NCBI GenBank assembly: GCA_963828215.1
Contig: CAWHFO010000057.1
Location: forward strand, 43,281-107,280
Reading direction: 5' to 3'
From: CAVTJL01 sp963828215
Lineage (GTDB): Bacteria; Pseudomonadota; Alphaproteobacteria; Geminicoccales; Geminicoccaceae
DNA: 64,000 nt
The first letter of the stretch is position 1; each line of letters starts with the position of its first letter. Below, piece by piece: positions 24,841-32,465 of the stretch. The position numbers and the translations under genes are program-made. The notes beneath the pieces are model-generated. The model was not told the DNA's origin. It searched no databases and saw only the letters and a list, made by a program, of their open reading frames with translations.

Positions 24841-24868
24841 ATAGATAAAGCTCTATTGACGCCATAAG
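24841..24868 (+). promoter_or_regulatory. Operator-like 28-base repeat, copy 1
   Basis: Contains the palindrome ATAGA-N6-TCTAT (ATAGATAAAGCTCTAT) followed by TTGACGCCATAAG. It matches copy 2 at 25353 at 25 of 28 positions. It is 102 bases before the secreted-protein gene at 24970, where an operator overlapping a -35 TTGACG would lie. Confidence 0.5.
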
Positions 24869-24969
24869 TCATGATCGACGATAGAGGCAACCGCTCGCCG
24901 TGTTCCTGACATGGGAGCCGGCCGGCCCGAAGAGGCTGGTAGAGCCTTGCAAATGGGAGACTGAACGCC

Positions 24970-25323
24970 ATGACTCTCGGCCGCGCCATGATCGTTGCAG
25001 CCGTGGCGATGCAGACCGCAGCACCGGCCTTGGGCGCTCAGCCGATGCGGTTCTGGAATCTCACCTCGGCCACGATCGACGAACTCTATCTGGCTCCGGC
25101 CGGCACCACGACATGGGGCCCGAACCAGTGTCTCAACGACAACGACAAGTCCGTCGATTCGGATGAGCGCCTGAAGCTCAGCGGAGTCGAGCCCGGCCGC
25201 TACGACGTCAAGCTGCACGACGAGAAGGGCCGAACCTGCATCGTCAAGAGCGTCGAGGTCAAGGGCAGCGGCAAATATGCCTTCTCGATCGACGAGAAGG
25301 AGCTGACCGACTGCATGAAGTGA
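24970..25323 (+). CDS. Small secreted protein of the xox locus
   Basis: A 117-residue protein with a signal peptide (MIVAAVAMQTAAPALGAQ). The mature part of about 93 residues looks like a beta-sandwich: FWNLTSATIDELYLAP, WGPNQCLNDND, GRYDVKLHDEKGRTC and a last Cys near the end. Three cysteines are present. It resembles small Tat/Sec-exported proteins of unknown function in proteobacteria. It has the same upstream repeat as the next gene, suggesting shared regulation. No function can be assigned. Confidence 0.7.
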   Translation: MTLGRAMIVAAVAMQTAAPALGAQPMRFWNLTSATIDELYLAPAGTTTWGPNQCLNDNDKSVDSDERLKLSGVEPGRYDVKLHDEKGRTCIVKSVEVKGSGKYAFSIDEKELTDCMK

Positions 25324-25352
25324 CGCCCCGCGCCGCCAGCAATTCATGAATC

Positions 25353-25380
25353 ATAGATAATGCTCTATAGATGCCATAAG
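25353..25380 (+). promoter_or_regulatory. Operator-like 28-base repeat, copy 2
   Basis: ATAGATAATGCTCTAT followed by AGATGCCATAAG, the near-copy of 24841-24868. It is 93 bases before the PQQ-associated binding protein gene at 25473. Since the surrounding intergenic sequences are otherwise unlike, the 28 bases appear specifically conserved. Confidence 0.5.
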
Positions 25381-25472
25381 CCGTTAGTGATGGAAAGCGG
25401 GAGTCGCGCCGACGCCGACCACCGCGAGGGTCGTCCAAGGGCCTGCGGTCCCACAGGGAAGGGAGGCAAATC

Positions 25473-26675
25473 ATGGCGACCTCGCCCGTGTGCCGTTGGC
25501 TCGCGCCGTTCCTGACGCTGCTCCTGGCCGGCGTCGGCGCCCACGCCGCCGAGCTCGACATGACGATCACCTATCTCGCCAAGGCCGAGCCGCCGCACAT
25601 TCCCCTCTCCCTGGTCGAGCCCATCCTCAAGGACGAGGGGATCAAGGGTGCCGAGCTCGGCATCCAGGACGACCAGACGACCGGACGGTTCCTCAAGAAC
25701 ACCTATAAGCTGGTCGAGCAGATCGTGCCGGAGGACGGCGACCTCGTCCTGGCATTCAAGCAGGACCTCGCCGCCGGCCAGCGCCTGTTCGTGGCCGACC
25801 TCCACGCCGACCAGCTCCTGGCCCTGGCCCCGCTCGCCGACCGGGCCGGCGCCATCCTCATGAACACCCGCGCCCCGGACGACCCGCTCAGGACCGAGAC
25901 CTGCTTCAAGAGCCTCTTCAACGTCGCCCCCTCGCGGCAGATGCTGGCCGACGGCCTCGCCCAGTACCTGGTCTGGAAGCGCTGGACGCGCTGGTTCCTG
26001 ATCAAGGGCTCGCACCCCGAGGACGCGGCCCTGGCGACGGCCATGGAGAATTCGGCCACGAAGTTCGGAGCCAAGATCGTCCAGGAGCGGACCTATGTCG
26101 ACCAGGGCGGGTCGCGGCGCACCGATACCGGCCATGTCCAGATCCAGGCCCAGATGCCGGTCTTCACCCAGAACGCGCCTGAGCACGATGTCCTGATGGT
26201 GGCCGACGAGGCTGACGTGTTCGGCGAGTACCTGCCCTACCAGACCTGGGACCCGCGCCCCGTCGTCGGCTCCGCCGGGCTCGTGCCGACAGCCTGGAGC
26301 CCGGTCAACGAGGAGTGGGGCGGCACCCAGCTCAAGGACCGCTTCCGGCGCCTCGCCGGCCGCGACCTGACGCCCCGCGACTACAATGCCTGGGTCGCCG
26401 TGCGCGCCTATGGCGAAGCCGTCACCCGCACCCAGTCGGGCGATCCCGCCAAGCTTCGCGACTACATGCTGGGCCCGAAATTCCAGCTGGGCGGCTTCAA
26501 GGGCGACCCCCTCTCCTTCCGGGCCTGGAACCAGCAGCTGCGCCAGCCGGTGCTGATCGTGACGCCGCGGATGCTCGTCACTGTCTCGCCGCAGGTGGAG
26601 TTCCTGCATCGGCGCAATCGGCTCGACACGCTGGGGTTCGACCAGCCCGAGAGCCGCTGCAACCTCAATCCCTGA
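25473..26675 (+). CDS. PQQ-associated ABC transporter substrate-binding protein
   Basis: A 400-residue protein with a signal peptide (LAPFLTLLLAGVGAHAAE) and a type I periplasmic-binding fold of the branched-chain amino-acid class. It matches the PQQ-dependent alcohol dehydrogenase-associated binding proteins (TIGR03863-like). Ribosome site GGGAGG. It precedes the beta-propeller gene by 26 bases. It could deliver a ligand to the ABC-2 pair at 15.7-17.2 kb, but such binding proteins usually serve importers, so the pairing is uncertain. Confidence 0.83.
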   Translation: MATSPVCRWLAPFLTLLLAGVGAHAAELDMTITYLAKAEPPHIPLSLVEPILKDEGIKGAELGIQDDQTTGRFLKNTYKLVEQIVPEDGDLVLAFKQDLAAGQRLFVADLHADQLLALAPLADRAGAILMNTRAPDDPLRTETCFKSLFNVAPSRQMLADGLAQYLVWKRWTRWFLIKGSHPEDAALATAMENSATKFGAKIVQERTYVDQGGSRRTDTGHVQIQAQMPVFTQNAPEHDVLMVADEADVFGEYLPYQTWDPRPVVGSAGLVPTAWSPVNEEWGGTQLKDRFRRLAGRDLTPRDYNAWVAVRAYGEAVTRTQSGDPAKLRDYMLGPKFQLGGFKGDPLSFRAWNQQLRQPVLIVTPRMLVTVSPQVEFLHRRNRLDTLGFDQPESRCNLNP

Positions 26676-26701
26676 CCCGGCACGGACCTCGGATGGATCC
26701 C

Positions 26702-27667
26702 ATGCGCACCATGCTCGCTCTCGCCGCCTCCGGCCTTCTGCTCGGGGCCTTGCCGACCCGGGCGGCCGAGATCTATGTCTCGAACGAGAAGGGCAACTCG
26801 ATCTCGGTCATCGACAGCAAGACCCTGACGGTGACCAAGACCATCCCGGTCGGCAACCGGCCGCGCGGCATCGTGCTGGGCAAGGACGGCAAGTATATCT
26901 ACGTCTGCGCCTCCGACGACGACACCATCCAGATCCTGGATACCGCCACCGGGCAGATCGTCGGCAACCTGCCCTCGGGGCCCGATCCCGAGCTCTTGAA
27001 CATCTCGCCCGACGGCAAGACGATCTATGCCTCGAACGAGGACGACAACATGGTCACCGTCCTCGACGTGCCGAGCCGCGCGGTGGTGTCCCAGATCCCG
27101 GTCGGCGTCGAGCCCGAGGGCATGGGGGTGAGCCACGACGGCAACTGGGTCGTCAACACCTCCGAGACCACCAACATGGCGCACTTCATCGACGTCAAGA
27201 CGGAGCAGGTCGTCGACAGCGTGCTCGTCGACCCGCGCCCGCGCTGGGCCGAGTTCACGAGCGACGACGCCCAGGTCTGGGTCTCCTCCGAGATCGGCGG
27301 CACGGTCAGCGTCATCGACAACAAAACCCGCAAGATCGTCGCCAAGATCGGCTTCAAGATCCCGGCCGTGCCGCAGGAGGCGATCCAGCCCGTCGGCATC
27401 AGCATCACCAAGGACCGCAAATGGGCGTTCGTGGCCCTGGGCCCCGCCAACCGGGTCGCCGTCGTCGACGCCCAGACCTTCGCGGTGAAGAAGTATCTCC
27501 TGGTCGGCCAACGCGTCTGGCACTTGGCCTTCGGGCCGGGCGAGAAGCGGCTCTACACCACGAACGGCGTCTCCAACGACGTCTCGGTGATCGACGTCGA
27601 GGGGCTGGACGTCATCAAGTCGATCACCGTGGGCAGCTATCCCTGGGGTGTTGTCGTCAAGGATTGA
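26702..27667 (+). CDS. PQQ-associated YVTN beta-propeller protein
   Basis: A 321-residue secreted protein: signal peptide to about residue 22, then seven repeats of the YVTN type (EIYVSNEKGNSISVIDSKT, KYIYVCASDDDTIQILD, TIYASNEDDNMVTVLD and so on) predicting a seven-bladed propeller. It corresponds to the PQQ-dependent catabolism-associated propellers (TIGR03866-like). The start may be 26693 or 26702. It probably binds another periplasmic protein of the system; no catalytic residues are evident. Confidence 0.85.
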   Translation: MRTMLALAASGLLLGALPTRAAEIYVSNEKGNSISVIDSKTLTVTKTIPVGNRPRGIVLGKDGKYIYVCASDDDTIQILDTATGQIVGNLPSGPDPELLNISPDGKTIYASNEDDNMVTVLDVPSRAVVSQIPVGVEPEGMGVSHDGNWVVNTSETTNMAHFIDVKTEQVVDSVLVDPRPRWAEFTSDDAQVWVSSEIGGTVSVIDNKTRKIVAKIGFKIPAVPQEAIQPVGISITKDRKWAFVALGPANRVAVVDAQTFAVKKYLLVGQRVWHLAFGPGEKRLYTTNGVSNDVSVIDVEGLDVIKSITVGSYPWGVVVKD

Positions 27668-27788
27668 GCGGTCCATGTAACCCTTGACCTCCAAGGGGCG
27701 GGGCGCCTAGGCCAAGCGTCCTGGAAGTTGAGCTCCAGCAGGGGCCTGCCGGGATATCGTTCCGGAGGCCCAGATCGGGGAGGAAACC

Positions 27789-28430
27789 ATCAAGAGCTTC
27801 GGCATCGCCATGGCGACGAGCCTGCTGCTGGCCCCGGCGCTGGCTCCGCGAGGGGTCATGGCAGCGACGGAGCAGCAGAACCCGGACTGGCTCTGCATGC
27901 AGCAGCTGATCCCCGAGATCGAGAGCGGCATGATCTGGACCGGCCCGCCGCTCGACAAGGCGGCGGGCGACTGGCAGACGGATCCCGACGTGGCGGCACT
28001 CGCGGCCTCGCTCGCCGCGCGCTCGACGCCGGTGGCCCTGGCCGAGCGGAAGATCGCCGACCTCGCCGCCCAGCTGCCGGCCGGCCAGCGCCAGCAGAAG
28101 CTGACGCTGCTGTTCAAGGGCACGCTCGAGATCCTGAACGGCAAGCGCCGGCAGGTCATCGCCGGCATCGAGCGCTACGGCCACGGCCAGCGCGCCCTGG
28201 CGGAGCGGATCGAGGCGGAGAACAAGCAGATCAACGACGCGCCCGGCACGGCGGCCTCCGACGGCGACCAGGCCAGTGCCGGTCCGCTCGTCGCGCAGCG
28301 CGACTGGGATCTCCGGGTCTTCAACGACCGGCGGAGGATGCTGCAGCAGATCTGCGACGAGCCGACAGCGCTCGACCAGCGCGCCTTCGCCATCGCCCGC
28401 GCCATACAGAGCCATCTCGGAACGCCATGA
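27789..28430 (+). CDS. Secreted hypothetical protein with a non-standard start
   Basis: About 213 residues, mostly helical and Gln/Ala/Arg-rich, with WLCMQQLIPEIESG near the mature N-terminus and a later Cys in MLQQICDEP. The first ATG in frame is 27810, but a strong GGGGAGGAAACC ends right before an in-frame ATC at 27789. Reading from there gives a textbook signal peptide (xKSFGIAMATSLLLAPALAP). Either ATC is used as start or an ATG was altered. Its stop overlaps the next gene (ATGA). Unknown function; coupled to the two following secreted proteins. Confidence 0.65.
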   Translation: MKSFGIAMATSLLLAPALAPRGVMAATEQQNPDWLCMQQLIPEIESGMIWTGPPLDKAAGDWQTDPDVAALAASLAARSTPVALAERKIADLAAQLPAGQRQQKLTLLFKGTLEILNGKRRQVIAGIERYGHGQRALAERIEAENKQINDAPGTAASDGDQASAGPLVAQRDWDLRVFNDRRRMLQQICDEPTALDQRAFAIARAIQSHLGTP

Positions 28431-29101
28431 CCCCTATCCTTGCAATGAGCCTCGGCCTGGCCCTGGTGAGCGCCTCGGCAGCGGCCGCCCCGGCGGGCAG
28501 CCCGGCAGATGCGGGCTCGGTGACCGGCGACGTGCTCGAGGCGGGGCTCTTCGACGACGTCACGAGCCCCCTCACTCTTCACTACCGCTACGAGATGCAT
28601 GCCGACACGATGAAGGAGCCCTTCGTCAGCACGGCGACCATGCAGGTCCGGGAGATCGCCGGGGATGGCTCGAAACAGGTCTATTTCGACCTGTTCGAGG
28701 GCAAAAACCGCCGCCAGCTCGGCCCGATGGCTGCCAAGGACTTCAACCCTCTGATCCTGATCTTCCTGCAGTTCGACGTCGATGAGATGGGCAACCTCAC
28801 CGGCGGCGCTCCTCTCTACTTCCAGCGGCAGATCCGCCAGGCCTTCAACGCGCCGGCGGAGGAGAAGGACCTCGAGGTCGAGGTCGGCGGCCGCGAGGTC
28901 AATGCCAAGCAGGTGCGGATGCAGCCCTTCGTCCACGATCCCCACATCGACCGCTTTCCCGCCTTCCGCGACAAGACCTACGAGTTCGTCGTGAGCAAGG
29001 ACGTGCCCGGCGGTCTCGTGCGCATCGCCGCCGTGACGCCCGACCCGAAGACCGGAGCGGTCGTCGTCGAGAAGAGCATGACCTTCGAGAGTGCCGAGTG
29101 A
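28427..29101 (+). CDS. Secreted hypothetical protein of the xox locus
   Basis: A 224-residue protein with a signal peptide (MSLGLALVSASAAAAPAG). The mature part is beta-rich with alternating charged residues (LTLHYRYEMHADTMKEPF, KQVYFDLFEGKNRRQLGP) and has no cysteines. I do not recognise the family. It is translationally coupled to the gene before it, so the two may form a complex in the periplasm. Confidence 0.65.
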   Translation: MTPILAMSLGLALVSASAAAAPAGSPADAGSVTGDVLEAGLFDDVTSPLTLHYRYEMHADTMKEPFVSTATMQVREIAGDGSKQVYFDLFEGKNRRQLGPMAAKDFNPLILIFLQFDVDEMGNLTGGAPLYFQRQIRQAFNAPAEEKDLEVEVGGREVNAKQVRMQPFVHDPHIDRFPAFRDKTYEFVVSKDVPGGLVRIAAVTPDPKTGAVVVEKSMTFESAE

Positions 29102-29190
29102 TGCCCGCCGCCACGGCCGGCGACGGCGATGCGCCAAGGGCCCTCCGGGTCGGCCCACGATGGGATCGGATCGGAAGGAGATCGTCGGCG

Positions 29191-29562
29191 ATGCTGGATG
29201 GATGGTCCGGCCGGGCCCTGCTGGCGCTGCTCCTGCTCGGTGGCGTGGCCGGCCTCGGCGGCGGGCCGGCCAGAGCGGCGCCGGCCGACTACCCGACCAG
29301 CGCCCTCGCTGACTATGTGTTCGGCTGCATGGCGACCAACGGCGAGACGCCGGACGCGCTTCGGCGCTGCTCCTGCTCGATCGACCACGTCGCCGGGGAG
29401 CTGCCTTACGAGGACTACGAGAAGGCCGAGACGGTCCTCCGCCTGCGTCTGGTTCCCGGCAACAACCCCCAGCTCAGCATGTTCAAGGACGCGCCCTGGG
29501 CGCAGGCAATGGTCGACAAGCTGAGGAAGGCCCAGCTCGACGCCGAGATGGCGTGCTTCTGA
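29191..29562 (+). CDS. Small secreted Cys-rich protein of the xox locus
   Basis: A 123-residue protein with a hydrophobic signal (ALLALLLLGGVAGLGGG, cleaved near ARAA). The mature 95 residues contain VFGCMATNG and RRCSCSIDHVA, three clustered cysteines, then a helical region. AAGGAGAT lies 10 bases before the ATG at 29191. Comparable proteins are seen near PQQ dehydrogenases of methylotrophs, but no biochemical role is known to me. Confidence 0.65.
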   Translation: MLDGWSGRALLALLLLGGVAGLGGGPARAAPADYPTSALADYVFGCMATNGETPDALRRCSCSIDHVAGELPYEDYEKAETVLRLRLVPGNNPQLSMFKDAPWAQAMVDKLRKAQLDAEMACF

Positions 29563-29593
29563 GGCGGCGTGGCCCGAGAGGCCGGAGGTCGCG

Positions 29594-30604
29594 ATGTTCA
29601 GCCTGCACCAGCTTCGCATCTTCTGGGCGGTGGCGCACAGCCCCTCCCTGACCCGCGCCGCCAAGCAGCTCGGCCTCACCCAGCCCTCGCTCTCCCAGCA
29701 GCTCGCCAAGCTCGAGAAGATGCTCAACGGGCGGCTCTTCGATCGGATCAACAACCAGCTTGTCCTGACCGATGCGGGCCGGTTCCTGCTGCGCAAGGTC
29801 GAGGCTATCCTGGCCGAGGTGGACGAGGCCGAGGCCGGCTTCGCCGAGTTCCGGACCGGCCGCCGCGGCCGCATCGCGGTGGGCGCCCTGGGCTCGCTCG
29901 CCCGCTCGCTGGTGCCGCCCGCCTATGCCCGCGCCCTGAAGACGATCCCGGATCTCGAGCTCGACATTCACGAGCTCGCCCCCGGCGAGGCGATCGATCA
30001 GCTCTATGGCCGCAATCTCCAGATCGCCCTGCTTTCGGCCGGCTCGTTCGCGGACAACCGCGTCTCCTTCAGTCGCGTGGCACTCGCGAGCGACACCTAT
30101 GTCCTGGCCACGCCGACGAGCCTCGACCTCACCGGCGTGGCCGATCCCGAGACGGAGCTGCCCCCGGTCGCCCGGCGGCTCGTCAATCGCTGCATCCAGT
30201 TCAATTTCGGCACGCCGCACACGCGGCGGGTCGAGGTTTGGTATCGCCGCGTGCTGCCGCGCCATACGATCATCGCCCAGTGCCGGACATACGAGGTGGC
30301 GCTGGCGATGGTCGAGGCCGGGCTCGGCATCGCCCTCGTGCCGCTCCTGACCACCCAGCTGGCTGGCCGTGCGCTCTTCAAGGTCCGGCTCTACACCGTG
30401 CCGGAGCTGGCCCGGCCCATCGTCGCCCTCGTGCCGCCGCAATATCGCCACGTTCAGCCCTACGCGGCCTTCATCGAGGCGCTCCAGGCGGCCGGGGCGG
30501 CCTTGGCCCCGCCGGTCGCAGCACCAGCCCCGCCTTTCCTCTCCCGCCCCGAGCCCGGCGAGGCCAGAGCGTCTGCCTATGGGGTGGAGGAGCTGGCGCG
30601 GTAG
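29594..30604 (+). CDS. LysR-family transcriptional regulator
   Basis: A 336-residue LysR protein. The N-terminal winged helix is intact (FSLHQLRIFWAVAHSPSLTR, then LTQPSLSQQLAKLEKML). The effector domain follows from about residue 90, and a Pro-rich tail of 35 residues ends the protein. It lies at the end of the xox locus, same strand, 31 bases after the last secreted-protein gene, and could respond to a C1 or cofactor signal. The 28-base repeats at 24841 and 25353 are candidate sites, though the link is only inferred. Confidence 0.88.
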   Translation: MFSLHQLRIFWAVAHSPSLTRAAKQLGLTQPSLSQQLAKLEKMLNGRLFDRINNQLVLTDAGRFLLRKVEAILAEVDEAEAGFAEFRTGRRGRIAVGALGSLARSLVPPAYARALKTIPDLELDIHELAPGEAIDQLYGRNLQIALLSAGSFADNRVSFSRVALASDTYVLATPTSLDLTGVADPETELPPVARRLVNRCIQFNFGTPHTRRVEVWYRRVLPRHTIIAQCRTYEVALAMVEAGLGIALVPLLTTQLAGRALFKVRLYTVPELARPIVALVPPQYRHVQPYAAFIEALQAAGAALAPPVAAPAPPFLSRPEPGEARASAYGVEELAR

Positions 30605-30605
30605 C

Positions 30606-31118
30606 ATGAAGCGGGACATGAACGCGACGGAGACGCAGACGGCGCAGGCGGCGATAGCGCTCGGCGCCAATCTCGGCGACCGGCAGGCGACGCTGACGCG
30701 GGCTCTGGAGCTGCTGGCGGCGGAGGTGGGCGAGCTGGTGGCCGTCTCGGGCTGGCTCGAGACCGAGGCCTTGATCCACCCCGACGACCCGACGCCCTGG
30801 TATCCTCCCTATCTCAACGGCGTGGCCCTGTTGCGTACGCGCTTGGCACCGCGGGCCCTGCTCCTGGGGCTCCAGTCGATCGAGCGACGGCTCGGCCGGG
30901 ACCGCCGCCAGGAGTCCGCGCGCTGGCGGCCGCGGGCCGTCGACCTCGATCTCGTCGCCCTCGATGACCAGGTTCTGGACACCCCTGATCTCGTGCTGCC
31001 GCACCCCGAGATGCACAAGCGCGTCTTTGTCCTGGGCCCGATGGCCGAGGTCTGGCCCGACTGGCGCCATCCGCGTCTCGGCCTCACGGTGCGCCAGATG
31101 CGGGACGCGCTCGGCTGA
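30606..31118 (+). CDS. folK: 2-amino-4-hydroxy-6-hydroxymethyldihydropteridine diphosphokinase
   Basis: A 170-residue HPPK: AIALGANLGDRQATLTRAL at the N-terminus, then the family core ERRLGRDRRQESARWRPRAV and VDLDLVALDD with the two Mg-binding Asp, and LPHPEMHKRVFVL. It transfers pyrophosphate from ATP to hydroxymethyl-dihydropterin, the step before DHPS in folate synthesis and a possible H4MPT branch point. Start is 30606 or 30618; a GGAGG lies 15 bases before 30606. It begins 1 base after lysR. Confidence 0.92.
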   Translation: MKRDMNATETQTAQAAIALGANLGDRQATLTRALELLAAEVGELVAVSGWLETEALIHPDDPTPWYPPYLNGVALLRTRLAPRALLLGLQSIERRLGRDRRQESARWRPRAVDLDLVALDDQVLDTPDLVLPHPEMHKRVFVLGPMAEVWPDWRHPRLGLTVRQMRDALG

Positions 31119-31173
31119 GCGGCTGTCCTGCGGGTCGAATATCCTGCCGAGGTCGCTGGTCAGGGGGGAGCCG

Positions 31174-31821
31174 ATGCGGATCGTCAAGCTCGGCGGCAGC
31201 CTCGCCACCGCGCCGGCCCTGGCCGGCTGGCTCAAGGCCGTGGCCGCGGCGCCGGACGGGCCCTGGCTCGTCGTGCCCGGCGGCGGCCCCTTTGCCGATG
31301 CCATCCGGAGCCTGCAGCCACAGCTCGGCTTCGACGATCTGGCAGCGCACCGCATGGCGATCCTGGCCATGCAGCAATACGGCCTCTTTTTGCAGGGTCT
31401 CGAGCCGCGCCTGCGACTGGTCGAGGATGAGACCGGGATCCGGACGCTGGGCCCTGCCCCGGGCCTTGTTCTCCCCTGGCGGATGCTCGGCCGCGACACG
31501 GGCATCAAGGCTTCCTGGGCGATCACGTCGGACAGCCTGGCCCTCATCCTCGCCCATCGCCTCGCCGCCGAGGAACTGCTGCTGGTCAAGTCGGCCGAGC
31601 TCCCGGCTGGCCCGGCGCAGGCGGCGGCGCTGGCCGCGGCCGGCCTGCTCGATGCCGCCTTTCCCGGACTGGCGGCGGGCTATCCCGGCCGGGTCCGCCT
31701 CATCCACCGCGACGACGTCGCAGCCCGACAGGCGCTCGGCACCCCCGGCGGGAGCGCCGTCGGCCTCCTCGTCGAGTGCTCGCCGTTGCCGATCCCCGCC
31801 GACGCAGGACATGATGGTTGA
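31174..31821 (+). CDS. Amino-acid-kinase-family protein of methylofuran synthesis (MfnE-like)
   Basis: A 215-residue protein with the aspartate/uridylate kinase fold: MRIVKLGGSLATAP, VVPGGGPFADAIRSLQ and SDSLALILAHRLAAEELLLVK. Archaeal MfnE, of this family, phosphorylates 5-(aminomethyl)-3-furanmethanol phosphate, and homologues occur in methylotroph clusters. With mfnB and the MfnF-like gene at 36-38 kb, this supports a furan-cofactor role. Strong GGGGGGAG ribosome site. It overlaps the next gene by 11 bases. Confidence 0.83.
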   Translation: MRIVKLGGSLATAPALAGWLKAVAAAPDGPWLVVPGGGPFADAIRSLQPQLGFDDLAAHRMAILAMQQYGLFLQGLEPRLRLVEDETGIRTLGPAPGLVLPWRMLGRDTGIKASWAITSDSLALILAHRLAAEELLLVKSAELPAGPAQAAALAAAGLLDAAFPGLAAGYPGRVRLIHRDDVAARQALGTPGGSAVGLLVECSPLPIPADAGHDG

Positions 31822-32431
31822 CGATCGGGCCGGCGACGGGAGAGGCGCCTTGGATCAGAACCAGCAGATGGCCGAGCAGGAGGAGAAGCCGGGGCGGGCG
31901 CGGCTGGCCTGGGCGCTTACCGGCTCCGGCCACGACTTCCCGGAATGCCTGGACCTGATGCGGCGCCTCGGCGCCATGGACGTCTTCGTCTCCAAGGCGG
32001 CCGCCGAGGTGATCTTCCTGTACACCAAGGACCGGGATCCCTTCCCGCCCGAGATCCGCGTGATCAAGGACACCTCGGCCTCGGCGGCCCCGGTCGGCCG
32101 CTTTTATCACGGCTGGTATCACACTCTGGTCGTCGCGCCGGCGACCTCGAACACGGTCGCCAAATGCGTCGCAGGCATCTCCGACACGCTCGTCACCAAC
32201 GTCTTCGCCCAGGCCGGCAAGTGCCGGGTGCCAGCCATCGTCTATGCCTGCGACACCCGGCCGGTCATGGACACCATGGCACCCGACGGCCTCGTGCGCC
32301 TGTGGCCGCGACGGATCGACCTCGAGAACACCCGCCGCCTGGAGGCGTTCGAGCAGACGACCGTGGTCGAGAGCCTCGCGGCGCTGGAGGCTGCGGTGAC
32401 GGCGCGTCTCGCGGCCGTCGACGCCGGCTGA
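31811..32431 (+). CDS. Flavoprotein, dihydromethanopterin reductase (DmrB)-like
   Basis: About 206 residues of the flavoprotein/archaeoflavoprotein family: ARLAWALTGSGHDFPECLDL, the FMN-binding VVAPATSNTVAKCVAGISD and a C-terminal CDTRPVMDTMAP. Homologous DmrB of Burkholderia reduces dihydromethanopterin to H4MPT, the last step of cofactor synthesis. The first 30 residues are not conserved; TTG at 31850, behind GGGAGAGG, or ATG at 31868 are alternative starts. Confidence 0.8.
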   Translation: MMVDDRAGDGRGALDQNQQMAEQEEKPGRARLAWALTGSGHDFPECLDLMRRLGAMDVFVSKAAAEVIFLYTKDRDPFPPEIRVIKDTSASAAPVGRFYHGWYHTLVVAPATSNTVAKCVAGISDTLVTNVFAQAGKCRVPAIVYACDTRPVMDTMAPDGLVRLWPRRIDLENTRRLEAFEQTTVVESLAALEAAVTARLAAVDAG

Positions 32432-32465
32432 GGCGCTGTCGCCGCGCCGGGCAACGGGGCTGAGC

